64,000 nucleotides of DNA, taken from contig NC_079210.1 in NCBI RefSeq assembly GCF_026745355.1, positions 12,017,523 through 12,081,522 of the forward strand, written 5' to 3'. This document shows, piece after piece, positions 1 through 11,232 of the stretch. The stretch's first letter is position 1, and each line of letters opens with the position of its first letter. The notes under the pieces are model-generated. The model was given only the letters and a program-made list of their open reading frames with translations, was not told the origin of the DNA and ran no database searches. The position numbers and the translations under genes are program-made. The DNA comes from Beta vulgaris subsp. vulgaris (lineage: Eukaryota > Streptophyta > Magnoliopsida > Caryophyllales > Amaranthaceae).

Positions 1-261
1 TGCGACCCCACCTGATGCGGACCAAAATCGCATCTGAAAGGCTAGTTTTGATCGCATCAGGTGGTGTTTTTTCCACTAGTGTGTATGGAGAATACTTAGC
101 AAATTTTGCTAAATGACGAGCTCCCTGGTGAGGTCGAGACTATCATGCACCAACTTGGGGGGGTAATGAGCCATCTATAATCCCGAGTTCGATGTATGGA
201 GAATACTTAGCTAATTTTTGCTAAGTGATGAGCTCCCTAGTGAGACTAAGAGGGTCACATA

Positions 262-648
262 TAGAGCTGTTCACAGGCGGGACGGCCCACTAAGCCCACC
301 CAGACCAGTCCGTTAAAGTTGCGAGCTTGGACAACAAAAATTGATGGGCGGATTTGGACAACCTCAAACATATCGCAGGCTAGTCCGTCATGCCCGTTTA
401 TCATAATATCTATTTTCTATGAGATTTAATTTTTTAATTTTTTAATTTTACTAATTTAGTGTTGATTTATATTTTGGAATATTTAGTTTATTTGCACTAA
501 TATAGCTTTTGTAACACATAATTATCTTTATTCTTACCTTTACAACTTAATTTGTCGTCCTTATCATTTTTTTTTACGAAATTTTTTTACTTATTCTTTA
601 TCGTACATTGTGATTATCAACTTTTTTTCTATTTTAACCAAACATATG

Positions 649-685
<37 letters not shown>

Positions 686-956
686 ATATATATATATATA
701 TATAATATATATATATTATATATATATTATATATATATATATTAAAGGAAATTAGCTAGACTTATTTGAAAAAAAATAAAGGTATTAATATGCCCGTAAG
801 TCCCGCGGGCAAACTCGCCCATTTATTAGGACGGGTCATGGACAAGTAGTTAAGCCGCATAAAAGGGTTTGGACTAGGCATATTAGGCCCGTTGGACAAA
901 TATTTAAGGTTAGGCCCGACCCGCAATCCGCCCAAGCCCGCAATTGATCACCTCTA
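262..956. mobile_element. Non-autonomous hAT-type element with 8-bp target duplication
   Basis: The element begins TAGAGCTGTTCA and ends with the imperfect inverse TTGATCACCTCTA. It is flanked on both sides by the same 8 bp, GTCACATA, at 254-261 and 957-964. An 8-bp duplication and short TAGNG termini are hallmarks of hAT transposons. The arms are rich in GCCCG-type sequence ('cgggacggcccactaagcccaccc' type on the left, 'ggcccgacccgcaatccgcccaagcccg' type on the right, inverted), while the middle is AT-rich and includes a TA microsatellite. There is no transposase, so it would need one supplied in trans. It interrupts the older tandem-repeat array. Confidence 0.75.
653..743. repeat. (TA)n microsatellite
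   Basis: About 90 bp of nearly pure TA dinucleotides, broken by a few TT/AA junctions, lie in the middle of the hAT-type element. Confidence 0.9.
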
Positions 957-2206
957 GTCACATACTCTCCCAACTTGTGGATAGTACTTGGTTAATTTTG
1001 CTCAATGGTGAATTCTCTAGTGAGACCGAGGGGGTCATTGTCTTCCCAACTCGGGGGCTAATGAGCCATGTAATTTTCCCAAGCTGGATATGTAGGGTGT
1101 ATTAGCCATATTAGCTAAGTGTTGATCCCTCTAGTGAGAGCGAGAGGGTCTTCTTCCCGACTCGAGGGACTAATGAGCCGTCTAATTTCCCGAGTTGGAT
1201 ATGTGTTGATCCTTCTAGTGAGGTCGAGAGGGTAATTGTCTTCCGAAGATGTTCTTGACTCAAGGTGGCTAATGAGCCTCGTGCTTCCTAAGGAGATGCC
1301 TATGGAGAAGTTCTCAACTCGGGAGGCTAACAAGCCTCATGCTTCCCGAGGAGATTCTTACGGGGAGTTTCTCGAATCAGGATGGTTATTCCGCTTCATA
1401 CTTCCTGAGGAGATCTCTTTTGTCGGAACGACGCTACTCGGATGCCGAGTAGGTCTTAATAAGCGATTCTTAGCCCTTTTTTGGCTAAGCTAGTTGGGGG
1501 CACTCTTCTCATGACCGAGGGGATGCCATTGGATAAGTTCTCGATTCCGGAGGCTAATGAGCCTCCTGCTTCCCGAGGTCTTTCTCGTTGGAATGCTGGT
1601 ACTCGGATGCCGAATAGGACACAACAAATGATACTTAGCCCATTCTTGGCTATGTTGGTTGGGGCCATCTTCGGATGACCGAGCGTGATTGTTCGCGTTA
1701 CGATTGTTGTTGGTGGACTTCCGAAGGGAGCATCTCCTTTTGTTTCCTCAATTTCTTGCGGATAGGCTTACAAATCTCTCCTTGTGTCGCCGCTCAATAT
1801 TAAAGTGCCGAATGATGGGCAGTTTATGATGATACCAAGAAAGAGTCCGGAGGGTCCTCCTTTCTACTTTGAGTGGAGTTAATTAGGCTTGAAGATGAGG
1901 CCCTTGGTTGAACTGATGTCAACTAAAAGCTCTTGAATACTTCATTGAATGTTCTAGTTGGGTTGATTGACTATCCTGTCTGGATTAGTCGTAGTGACTA
2001 ACTGAGGTGGATTTAGAGAAAATTAGTTACATAGGTTAAGGTTGCTCTGCTCATCTCGAGAGGTAAATCTCTCATCTTCCTATGAGTTGATTCTACACTA
2101 GGTGCGGTATGACGACAAGATGGGAGCTCTTCATCCCAGGTGAAAAGCTCTTGTCTTTCTTCAGTCGGGTGCCATGTTGCTCTGGGGTATGTGACTTTGA
2201 GATGTA

Positions 2207-2227
2207 GCATCCCCATAGACGGCGCCA
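2207..2227 (-). other. tRNA-Asp-like primer binding site of a Tat-like LTR retroelement
   Basis: The minus strand reads TGGCGCCGTCTATGGGGATGC. This is close to the plant tRNA-Asp-type primer site found just after the 5' LTR of Tat/Athila-related elements. The sequence that would be upstream on the minus strand (2228 to about 2690) reads like the end of such an LTR: it contains 'ttgacttgagcgtaggagg' near 2385-2400, a phrase common at the end of those LTRs. The element would therefore run leftward. No gag or pol frame is recognisable. Confidence 0.55.
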
Positions 2228-2690
2228 AAATATTTTTGCCAAGAAACTGTCAAAGATTATTGTAGTGTTGAGAGTCTTGAAATCCCGAGAAGGTCTAAAG
2301 TGTTGAGGAAGAGGTCTCTGATAGTTCTGCAAAATGCAATGAGTAACTGACCCGAGGGTGTTCCCAGAAAAACCCCTCCTACGCTCAAGTCAATTGAGAT
2401 TGATGTAGAGAGAAAAAGTGAATATATGTAGAGAGAGATACTCTGATTTAGGTAGGTGAGATTTGAATACCTTAACTAATGAGACAATACCTATTTATTG
2501 AGGATAGGACCTCCAATAAATGAGGGCATTTTAGCCAGCTCCAACTGGTGGAGGATTGTGCTCTCTAGAAGAGGTATTTTAGTAATTTCATCGTAGATGG
2601 ACCAATCTAGAAAATGGGCCCAAACAATAATGATAGAGATTATGGGTGTAGCAAGATCTAAAATGCATTATATGTTAGCAATTATACGTG
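2228..2690 (-). repeat. Putative LTR of a Tat-like element (start not resolved)
   Basis: This is the sequence immediately 5' of the primer site on the minus strand. It holds a CT-rich stretch and the 'gacttgagcgtaggagg' signature. I cannot fix the upstream TG terminus, so the right edge is approximate. No partner LTR is seen in the window. Confidence 0.4.
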
Positions 2691-4070
2691 GTGAGTAGAT
2701 GAGAAATCAAATTCACATAGTGCATTGCATGAAATACATGTCGCTATATCGCAAGGTACTCAATTATGTTATAAGCATGACTATTCTAGCAAAAGAAGTG
2801 GTATGATGCCAAGTCCCACACAGAGGACCAAGGACCCGCAACCTAATAAGTACGCTTCCGTATGCAATTACCATCTCCACTCTTTGAGCTTTGCTTTAGC
2901 TTGCTTGCTTATTGAAACATATGGATCAGTAAACTTGCCTTCATCACACTGTTTTACCTACAAGAATTTAGGCCCATTACAGAAGCAAAGAATTCTACCC
3001 ATGGAAAAAAGGCTTGCTGACCATATTTGATAGCCTCTTACAATTATAATATTTTAAACTATATTAAGTTTTTCAATAACAAAATGTTTTATTATCATAA
3101 CTTGATTTATCATAATTTTTTCATATCAAATTCTAAGATAAATAAGGTATAAAGTTTAATCATAAAAAGCAAGAAGCAATCGCTGATATAAAGCAGATGA
3201 ATTATTACTTATTCAAAGTATATTTGAAGAAAGAAAACTATTCACCAAAGATACCAAAGAAGCAATCGATGAGAGAAAAATACGACGGTAAATAAGGCTA
3301 ATAACAAGAAATTAGGCCGACTACAAAATCAAATAGTTTTGGTAAAATGATCTTGCATTATCTTAAAATAAATACATTTCACTATTAAATATTCAATTCT
3401 AGTTGTTCACAAGAATTTGTTATTATTTAAATCTTGAGAAACATAATGTTTTAAATCTATTTATCTATTTTTATATATTATATTATATACATAAGCAAGC
3501 ATTGTATTCCACCACTTGTCACCCCACCACATTATATGTTGATGTGCCATCGGTCTCCAACATGACATTGATTTAGCATAATGACCAAAAATTTTACGAA
3601 AGAGGTCTCAAATCCATGACCTCTTACTTTATAATGTCATGATCTTACCATTAAACTATAACTCGTATTTATGACAAAGTGTCAAACTCAAACTATACAT
3701 CATTTCCATCTCATGAGAAACCGCTTACAACTTAAACTATAAAAAGCCAGAAGTAATAACCAATATGTAACAAATGAAGTGTCATGTATTATAGTTGAAG
3801 AATGAGGAGAGTGAATTAGAGAAAATCGAGAACACTTAAATAATAATCTTAAATACTTGTACAATCAATTGCCACATTCATGGAATTCTTGTGTACCTTC
3901 CCCATGCATAAACAAGGAGCGGAAAGTCACGAAGATAGCACACTCATGGAGCGATCATCTTTAACATTTGCCATAATTGAAACCACTTGTTCCATCATTT
4001 TGTTCCCCTTTCTCCCTTCTTCCTTTTCCATGACTAAAATTTCACGCCAAGCAACACGCACTACTAAATC
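2691..4070. other. Intergenic DNA, no gene seen
   Basis: AT-rich sequence with no supported coding frame or recognised repeat. A 65-codon frame at 3880-4077 lies in the promoter of the next gene and resembles nothing I know. The last few hundred bases should contain the upstream promoter of the 131-residue protein gene. Confidence 0.6.
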
Positions 4071-4072
4071 CA

Positions 4073-4079
4073 TATAAAA
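4073..4079 (+). promoter_or_regulatory. TATA box of the 131-aa membrane protein gene
   Basis: TATAAAA lies 89 bp before the start codon at 4168. That spacing would give a 5' leader of about 60 nt, typical for plant TATA promoters. The leader is C- and A-rich ('aaccacgcacatactcctcc' type), as is common in plants. Confidence 0.6.
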
Positions 4080-4167
4080 CCCCTATGCCACACCCTCACA
4101 AAGAAAAACATCAACCACGCACATACTCCTCCTCAAACCTCAATATCTCACTCAACCAACCAAAAAT

Positions 4168-4563
4168 ATGATACAAAGAATTTGTTTCTTCTTTCTCTTC
4201 TTTGTCTCCTTTCTTTCACAAATAATAGCGCAAGATCGAGCACCCCATGGGCTTGCTTACGAGAACCCAACAGCCTTCTCTCCCACCGCATATGATTTTT
4301 TCCACCCGAACACTCATCAAGACTCATGTAGATCATCAAATTGTGCACCACTTCCGCTAGCAGCTCAAGTACATGAAACACAATCGGAAACAGCAACAAC
4401 AACAGCAATGCCAAAAACACACACTAGAATTGGAGCTGGAGCAATTGTTGGCCCTCTTTTTGCAGCCATTATTATTCTCTCCCTTGCGATGGGTATCTAC
4501 TACATGGCGAAGACACGTCAAGCAAATGCCAATCGTACTAAAGTTGTTCAACCAGATGTTTAG
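4168..4563 (+). CDS. Small secretory-pathway single-pass membrane protein, function unknown
   Basis: Intronless 131-residue protein. Residues 1 to about 21 form a strongly hydrophobic signal peptide ending in ..IIA/QD. The predicted mature end QDRAPHGLAYENP and the following AFSPTAYDFFHP block resemble a conserved but uncharacterised plant family that I recall from other angiosperms. A Ser/Thr-rich spacer with two cysteines (SCRSSNC) follows. A second hydrophobic segment at about residues 90-110 (GAGAIVGPLFAAIIILSLAMGIYYM) has a basic tail, KTRQANANRTK, ending VQPDV. The topology is probably type I, with an outside N-terminal domain of about 65 residues. The first ATG after the TATA box is used, and the signal peptide supports it. 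Function is not known; a cell-surface or endomembrane role is inference. Confidence 0.8.
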   Translation: MIQRICFFFLFFVSFLSQIIAQDRAPHGLAYENPTAFSPTAYDFFHPNTHQDSCRSSNCAPLPLAAQVHETQSETATTTAMPKTHTRIGAGAIVGPLFAAIIILSLAMGIYYMAKTRQANANRTKVVQPDV

Positions 4564-5398
4564 ATATCCTATCAATATTAGCAACCGCTCGACCATTGTA
4601 TGTCTGCTACAGCCTTCAGGCTTACAGCTTTTCATCCACTGTTAAATATTATTCCGTTTTTTGAGCAGATGTGAGATGGGAAGGACTACCATCCCTCCTC
4701 CCTGATTCTCCCTATTATGACATTACTTGTTGCATGCTTACTTATGTGAGCCCGCATGATTTAGGATCCTTCTTTTTCTTTTTGAGAGGAGTTTAGTGTA
4801 TTAGCTTATGAATGAAAACAGAGAGTTTTTAGCATCGGTAACTCATTGCCAATCTTGTGCATAAGTCTATCTTCGAAAGTGCAAAGCATGAACAGCTATG
4901 ATCAAGGTAAAACAAAACATAATGTCGAAAACTAAAACAAGCAATGATTTTAAGCAACACATTGCTAGCTATATTGAATGAAAACTTGAACTCAGACAAG
5001 AATGGCAGTCGGAGACAGACTTGGAGCGGGAAAAAAGCCCCTATAACTGTTGTATAAGAAATCTTTGTGACTATAGCAGAAATTTTTCACCATCTTTTCT
5101 AACAGACAATCTCTACAAAAACAATCTCAAATCTGCTGTTTTCATATATGCAGTGAATGATTTCATATTTAAACTGAGCACAAGAAGATGCACATTCAAG
5201 TAAATACCAAAGTAATACGCGCTGTCTCTTAGCAATGATGGTGTTTACCATTTCTTGTCGACGCATCTATTAAAAGTAAAAGCGTTCATGTCCGTGGGTA
5301 AATACATGTGCTTTCATTGTTTAACCAGGGATCACATGTGAATACATGCAATTAAATAAAGATGATGCACTTAATAACCTAATTAATTTACTGTTAAA
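4564..5398. other. 3' flank and intergenic DNA
   Basis: This stretch holds the 3' untranslated region of the preceding gene, with no canonical AATAAA close by (AATGAAAA occurs near 4811). Beyond it is AT-rich sequence with no supported coding frame. Frames at 5021-5203 and elsewhere have no recognisable features. Confidence 0.5.
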
Positions 5399-5750
5399 CT
5401 CCATTTGGTTGAGTGTAGAACATTTTTTCAGTGTAAAATGATTTTAATGAAAAACACAATTTCGAAATTAGTTTTTTTTTTTTTTTGTTGTTTGGTTCAA
5501 CATAAGAAAAATAATGAAACGAAAGGAAAAGTAAAAAGGTTGTGGGAGGAGTGTACAATAGAGATAAGAAAAAAGAAGGAAAACAGTTTTTCCTTCATTT
5601 TTGAAGGGAAAATGGTTTTCCATCATTGCGAGAGCAATTTTACTCTTAGGGAAAATGATTTTACACTATATTGCAAACCAAACAATGTAAAAATTAAAAA
5701 TAGAGGAAAACGGTTTTCCACAAAAATGTTTTACGCCCTACCAAAAGAAG
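5399..5750. mobile_element. MITE with TTTGGT-type inverted termini
   Basis: The left end (CTCCATTTGGTTGAGTG, then a run resembling 'agaacattttttcagtgtaaaatg') is an imperfect inverse of the right end ('ttccacaaaaatgttttacgccctaccaaaagaag'). The arms match over about 40 bp. No gene is inside; the 131-codon frame at 5405-5800 is an artefact of the arms. A related element with the same GCTCCGTTTGGTTAG-type end lies at 49740-50055. The duplication is unclear (TAA left, TAG right at best). Confidence 0.6.
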
Positions 5751-7085
5751 CCTTAGTAATGGTGTTTGCTATTTCTCATTTACCATCTGCATCCATTTAA
5801 CAAAACAGAAACGCACATCACAGATATATCATATATGGCCATAAAGCTCATGGAACAAACATCACGTGCTACGACAGCAATTCCTAGAAAGAAATACATG
5901 ATACAGCGGCGCAGAAGAATTGTTCACATTGTTTATCTCTGATGACGACCAAAGTGTTTATCAACCTATCTAATTCAAGAGTGAATTCCATGCCAATGCA
6001 AAGCCATCTCAGAGCTCATCAATACAACATCGGAACTTACAATTACCTGAACATATACATATTCGAATATCTAACTACCACCATGAATAAATTCCAGTGA
6101 CTGAGTATCGATGCCTAGGGTTGACCCTCCAAGAAAGTGACCAAGTTTTGATAGTTTCTTTAAGACTTTATTGGCTTCCCTGTAAATGTGATAGTTTATA
6201 GTTTAGGTCTCTCTTTGGATGAGAGTCGCCTACACTTTTCTCTGTATCTTCCTAAACGGGGAAAAGAAGAGCTATAATTGCCGAAAGTTCAAAGAGAATT
6301 AAAGCATTAATTTGGAAACATATAATTGTGATCACACAAAACAATTGCGATATACACAATTATATTGCAACCAAAGAAGCACCCAATAAATAAGTATAGA
6401 CATTAAGTGGAAGCTAGATATTTCGCAAAATGAGTATGAATTAACTTGGGATACGATGTACAGTTATACAAAAAATGTCAACCTCAGATATAACCATCTA
6501 GGTGGACTTCAGTTCACAGGTAAGGTACAAAATGAGACCGAAGTAGGCAGAACACACAAATCAACTTTTGCATCCGTCTCCATTATCCAAAATCAAATAT
6601 GCAGTTCAATCGACAGAAAGATTATAACAAATTTACCACCCACGTGAACTCAGAGATGCAATCACAGTCCCAAATGTCTTATCTACAGCTTTGTTCCACA
6701 TATGAGCAATTCCAAAATGAGATTTTCTTTCAAAAATTGGCCTCTTCACCTGCACAGAACTCGTATAAGAGAATGCAGAAACCCCCATTTCTCCTCATAA
6801 AGAAAACTAGGATATACAGACTAAAAGTATAACTACATATCTTATTCAATGGAGAACTACTCTCCTCCACTCCAGTGATGGTTGACAAAAGAAGCCAATT
6901 ATTTAAGTAATAAATAAGGAATCATGTTGTCGAGAAGAACCAACACTTCTAAGTGGGAACAAAGCAATTGGACCCAAATTTTCGAAAAAATTAAGGCAAT
7001 TGGAACCAAATAGGTCTTAGAAGTTAAGAGGCAAGGTAAGGGAAGTGAGTAAGTTGCATAGCCATGCTTGTGCAATTGTGCTAAA
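5751..7085. other. Intergenic DNA, nothing recognised
   Basis: I see no coding region, RNA gene or repeat that I can support. Short frames at 6456-6832 have no domain features and overlap each other. Confidence 0.5.
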
Positions 7086-7184
7086 GGTTATAAGCATAAA
7101 CAAAGCATTGACTATGAAGAGGTGTTCTCGCTCGTTGCACATTTGGAAGAAATTGCTAGATATGTGTTTATTAATGGATCCTAG
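7086..7184 (+). pseudogene. Relic of a copia reverse transcriptase
   Basis: In frame from 7086 the translation reads GYKHKQSIDYEEVFSLVAHL and then EEIARYVFINGS before a stop. This matches the start of copia reverse transcriptases, which typically have a G-Y-x-Q-x-x-G-I-D-Y-x-E-x-F-x-P-V-A-R-L-E pattern. No flanking RT motifs or LTRs are recognisable, so it is an old fragment. The assignment rests on this one motif. Confidence 0.5.
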
Positions 7185-7850
7185 AAGAGGAAGACCATGT
7201 ATCATTGGCAATGAGAACACGGAGGGCATGGTCAATCTCCACAGAGTACTCATAGAAAATGGACATATAAGTGCACCCATGAGTATGCACTCGATAAGCT
7301 GTCCAAGAAAATTAACTTATTCGAAGTTATGGAAATGAAATCATCTTCACAACCAGCAATCCCTCTTTGAAAAACTGAAGAAATAATGTCATATCAATTC
7401 AAATGTTCAAACTTCAAAATGAAAGCAGTTAAGTACAGGATTGATGGTATTTTCGAATCCTGCTCAAGCTCCAAGAATGTTGTAACGTCCAACATGTGCA
7501 TGAAAATTCAAGCTTATCAGATAGTATGATGTTGCCGGAGAAATTGACGATAGATAAGTACTCTAAGATTTGTGTTTTGAAGGCTCATTATGAGTTCAAA
7601 TAAGGAACACGTTGTCATGCTTTCTACAGGTGGATCTCATTACATTGCTGCAAAATATCCCACTACATAGATGAGGAGATTATTAAAAGAGCATTACCTA
7701 CCACATAGAAAAGCTATAAAGGTTATGATAATATTGTGTTACCTTTTACATCAAAAATTCCTGATTTTTGTGACTAAAGCAAGCAAAGTAGAGTGAAGAA
7801 GGAAAGATCTAGCTAAGATTCATAAGTCCCTTGGTCAAGATACTAGCAAA
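7185..7850. other. Non-coding flank of the copia relic
   Basis: No further RT, RNase H or LTR sequence could be followed here. A frame at 7045-7338 overlaps the relic in another phase and is not a gene. Confidence 0.4.
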
Positions 7851-7853
7851 GTA

Positions 7854-8045
7854 CTACCTCCTTTCCTAAATAGTAGTTATACTTTGACTTTTGATACTAT
7901 TCACAAATTTCAATCTGACTCTCATTTTTGATTTACGAGTAAAGTAAAATATAGTCATGTTGGGTCTTATTTGATTCGTCTCAATATGTACTTTTAAAAT
8001 ATCAAGTGTGTATTTTTCAAATGCAATTATGCAAAATTAGAGATA
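7854..8045. repeat. Repeat with Stowaway-like left end
   Basis: The segment starts 'tactacctcctttcctaaatag' and continues 'tttgacttttgatactattcac', 'gtcatgttgggtcttatttgattcgtctc' and 'aaattagagatatta'. The same order of phrases occurs at 30148-30345 inside a PDI intron and, much worn, at about 12375-12540. I read this as a dispersed family of about 200 bp with a CTCCCTCCGTTYC-type end. The right inverted terminus is not convincing. A Cassandra LTR interrupts its right edge. Confidence 0.4.
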
Positions 8046-8050
8046 TTAGT

Positions 8051-8227
8051 TATAACACTCGATCCATACGAAGTCGAGTCTCTTGACTTCCCAAGACGTC
8101 ACCCATACTTGGTATACTCCCGTGCAAGCACGCTTAACTTTGGATAACTTAGGAAATGAGCTCCCTAGAAGAAGGATACATCTTCTTGTTGCTAAATCTC
8201 ATTTAAAGCAATCATGAGGGTATTACA
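8051..8227 (-). mobile_element. Cassandra-like solo LTR containing 5S rRNA-derived sequence
   Basis: The minus strand of 8070-8150 reads 'gttaagcgtgcttgcacggg' and, further on, 'atgggtgacgtcttgggaagtc'. These match the middle and 3' half of plant 5S rRNA, including its internal control region. Cassandra TRIM elements are known for LTRs that embed a 5S rRNA sequence. The unit begins TATAACAC (canonical LTRs begin TGTAACAC) and ends ATTACA on the plus strand. It is bordered by 5-bp copies of TTAGT at 8046-8050 and 8228-8232. No second LTR is present, so it is a solo LTR. Strand here follows the 5S-like sequence. Confidence 0.75.
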
Positions 8228-8232
8228 TTAGT

Positions 8233-11232
8233 GATCAAAGCTTTGCATCAGCATGCATTAAAAGTGTTAGTATAACCATTATTTACGAACTTAGGTAGAA
8301 TATTTTTCCAGATTTATTGACATCAAACTATTCCAAGCAACATATGCACATAAAATTTATGGAGGTTTAAATTTATACTGAGGTTTGAAAAGTGAACTTG
8401 ATAGTTTGATGTAAAAAGTACTTGCCTATTTATAAAAACTTAAAAAGACAGGATAGGCTTAGATTTGTTAAGTTTGAGGTACAAACTTCCAAAGAATATT
8501 CAAAAGCAATGCATATACTATGTTTAGCATAAGCATAAGCACAACCATACAACTAAGGATTCTCCTCTCTAGTGTTCATTAAGGGAGAATTTCTGTTGTG
8601 CCCCAAGCCACACTCGTTATCACGTATTTTCAGCGTTTTATAGGAGTAGACTACCACAAAGTGACATAGTTATGTGATCTAAGCTAAACATGTCAAGCAA
8701 ATGCTATTCTTTTCTAAACAGGGAACAAAACTTTATGGTAGAGTCATCCAATTTCGACCCCTTAACGACAATAACAACGAAAAGCGACAAACAAATACTC
8801 ACAGTCGGACCTATGAAATGGGAGAACCGGCTCGGGTAGAATAATGCATGTCCAAGACCCAAATTGGTTAACTCAACCGATTATGAGATTTTAAGATACA
8901 CTTTATGTTTGCATTTCAGAATGCGATACACAACCTTATCTCGATAAATATAGAGGTGCAAAATATATTTACACATAACAAACATACTTATTCATAGCCA
9001 ATTCTAACCATATAAATGATGAATAAGTCATAAAATATACATGTCAGATCTCACAGTAATAATAGTTATAAGTCTTCTATTCAAAAAAGGTTCTATAATA
9101 TCATATTATACATAAAATGCAATGATATTCAGATCGAGTTGGGTGAGATCCAAGATCTACATGATTGTTTGGCTTTTGGTAAAATTGGGTTCTGGTCACA
9201 AAGTTTCCAAAAACGCACATTGTTTGGGTTGGGTTTACTCGAGTTTCATGTCGAACCAACTTTTTACGGATCTACTTACAATGAAGCAAAAGAGCACACA
9301 AAAAAAAATTGATAAAGCCTTGCACTATTTCATGACAAGTTTCATCACGTTGCAAACATATTGTCCTCATCCTTATTTTCATAAGACAATTTAAAATTTG
9401 CTACCCTATACATGAGAAGAAAAAAAATTATGTTTCCAATGTCTATTTAATCAATTATAGCTCATATTTGTAGAGGGATTGACTATAGCTCATAACATTG
9501 CCAAGAAGTACTCATGTAGCATTCTCAATATTACAACATGCATACTGACACTATGATACTTCATTTTGGGCCAAAATCATGAAAACAAACAAAGTTGGAT
9601 ACTTAAACATGAACCATGTCTGGCACTAAGTACATAAGTTGAGTAAATAGATTAGTACGATTCAGAACTGTAGTTTTACTAAAAAGATTTACATAAACAT
9701 AATTATGGGAATTTTAGAAGAATCCTAAAGAGGCTAAAGATGACTCCGATGAAGAGACGCCGGAGACCAAACATGACTCCAAATGGAGAGAGTAAAAATG
9801 CTATGAAGAAAATAGGTTTGGAGGAACAACTAACACTAGATCAAAGTATATGGAGGAATAAGATCTTTGTGGAGACTGGAAATAAAGTCTTTATTTATGC
9901 CACTAACCTCATCTTTCAGAGATAAAAGGCTTTGGTATTGTTATTGGTCACTATATTATCAAAGGTGTCGTATAAAAGTATGAAACCTTGTAGGTATTCT
10001 AAAAAGTTGTTTGCTTAAAGTGTAGGAAGTAATATTTCCCATAAAGTTATGTTTGCATATAGTTCCATTTCCCCGGAAGTGTAAAAAGATTTTTGATTGA
10101 TCACTTACCTAGGGAGATGTAGATGAACAACTTCCTAGGAAATGCAACTATATGTGAAACAAAATTTAGTATGTTTCTAGCCATAATAAGAATAGTGTTT
10201 TTAAATTTGACTTTTGAAGACCATGGATAATGAATCAATCGAAACGAACTTCTGAAAAGTTTTTTAAGACTTGCATTTGAGATAGTATTTCATAGTCCAT
10301 CTTTAATATTTTATATAACTTGTCAGTACAAATAAGTTCAATGTTAACTACCTTAATAATTTAAGGGTAAGAGAAGAACATCAACATTATTCAATGCCTT
10401 ATACAAGCCTCCTAGGTGACACTTAGGAAGTGATGCGAGGGTGACTGGGTGAGATGTAGGTACAATAACAAAAGGAAAAGAAATCTTCCACTAGACTTCT
10501 GGTCCAAAATGCAAATTGCAACATGCAACTTCCATTTCACAAGTATAGTGTTCCATGAGCCATATATGAAAAAATTGTAAACCACCTAAACGTATCACAT
10601 ATGCACTGTCATAGACAAGAAACGCACAAGACAAAAAAAATCTCAGATGACGTACTCCATATTTGTACACAAACACATATCTTACATTAAAACTTCGCTA
10701 AGTCTTTCTCTTCTGCTCTAGCGTGAGGCGCATAGAGGCCACAAAAAACTGAGAGAGTTGCTCTTAGACACATAAGCAGACTTTCCTACCAAGCGGCAAT
10801 CATATCATTCATTGATTTTGCTAATGATTAATGATGCTAAGCTGAACATCAATATCAGGGTTCTAACTCAGCCAAGAAGTCTATAAATGATGAACCCCAC
10901 ACTCGTTCATTTTGCAACTTTAAGCGAAAATTTCTGTAGTTGCTGACTTCATTGATTTAAAACGGCGTCAAAGCAAACATGCATACTAGATACATACATA
11001 GACAACTTAGCGGATTAGATCAGTGTATAAAGGGCAAAGGAGCCAAATGATACTACAATCATGACAATTACATTGCCACAAATAAAAAACAGACGATTCG
11101 CAACAATCTGATCAATTAAAAAAAAAAATCGTAAAGAAACTTAGTAGTTACGTCCACAATCAAGAGTTAGGGTTCCAAAATTATAACGCCCAATCCATAA
11201 TATAAAAATTAAGCAGTGAACCATATAATAAA
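8233..11232. other. Long intergenic stretch, no supported gene
   Basis: Three kilobases of AT-rich DNA. Short frames at 9122-9394, 9740-9925 and 10491-10676 have no domain, signal or splice context that I can support. Further 3' exons of the small gene at 11233-11515 (minus strand) could lie here, but I could not identify any. Confidence 0.45.

Larger units (their letters stand above)
110..1720. repeat. Degenerate tandem repeats, probably part of a Tat-like LTR element
   Basis: A loose unit of roughly 80-110 bp recurs, recognisable by 'agctccctagtgag', 'gagagggtc', 'cccgactcggggg', 'taatgagcc' and 'cccgagttggat'. Copies are visible near 117-255, 970-1110, 1115-1215 and 1216-1420, and later copies drift into 'actcggatgccgagtagg'. 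The array is split at 262-956 by a hAT-type insertion. No long reading frame is supported. Tat-lineage retrotransposons are known to carry tandem repeats in untranslated parts, and a Tat-like primer site lies at 2207-2227, so I infer that the array belongs to that element. The link is inference. Confidence 0.5.

Noticed and set aside
3880..4077. 65-codon frame upstream of the membrane protein gene
   Set aside because: It overlaps the TATA box of the next gene, has no known features, and lacks its own promoter signals.
8058..8150. A 5S rRNA gene
   Set aside because: Only part of 5S is preserved, with many changes, and it is bounded by LTR-like ends and a 5-bp duplication; Cassandra LTR fits better.
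10680..10800. Possible third exon of the small MISVLAQ gene (minus strand, ..LYAPHARAEEKDLAKF)
   Set aside because: The frame is open and ends neatly, but it lacks a convincing acceptor and does not match what I recall of the family's C-terminus.
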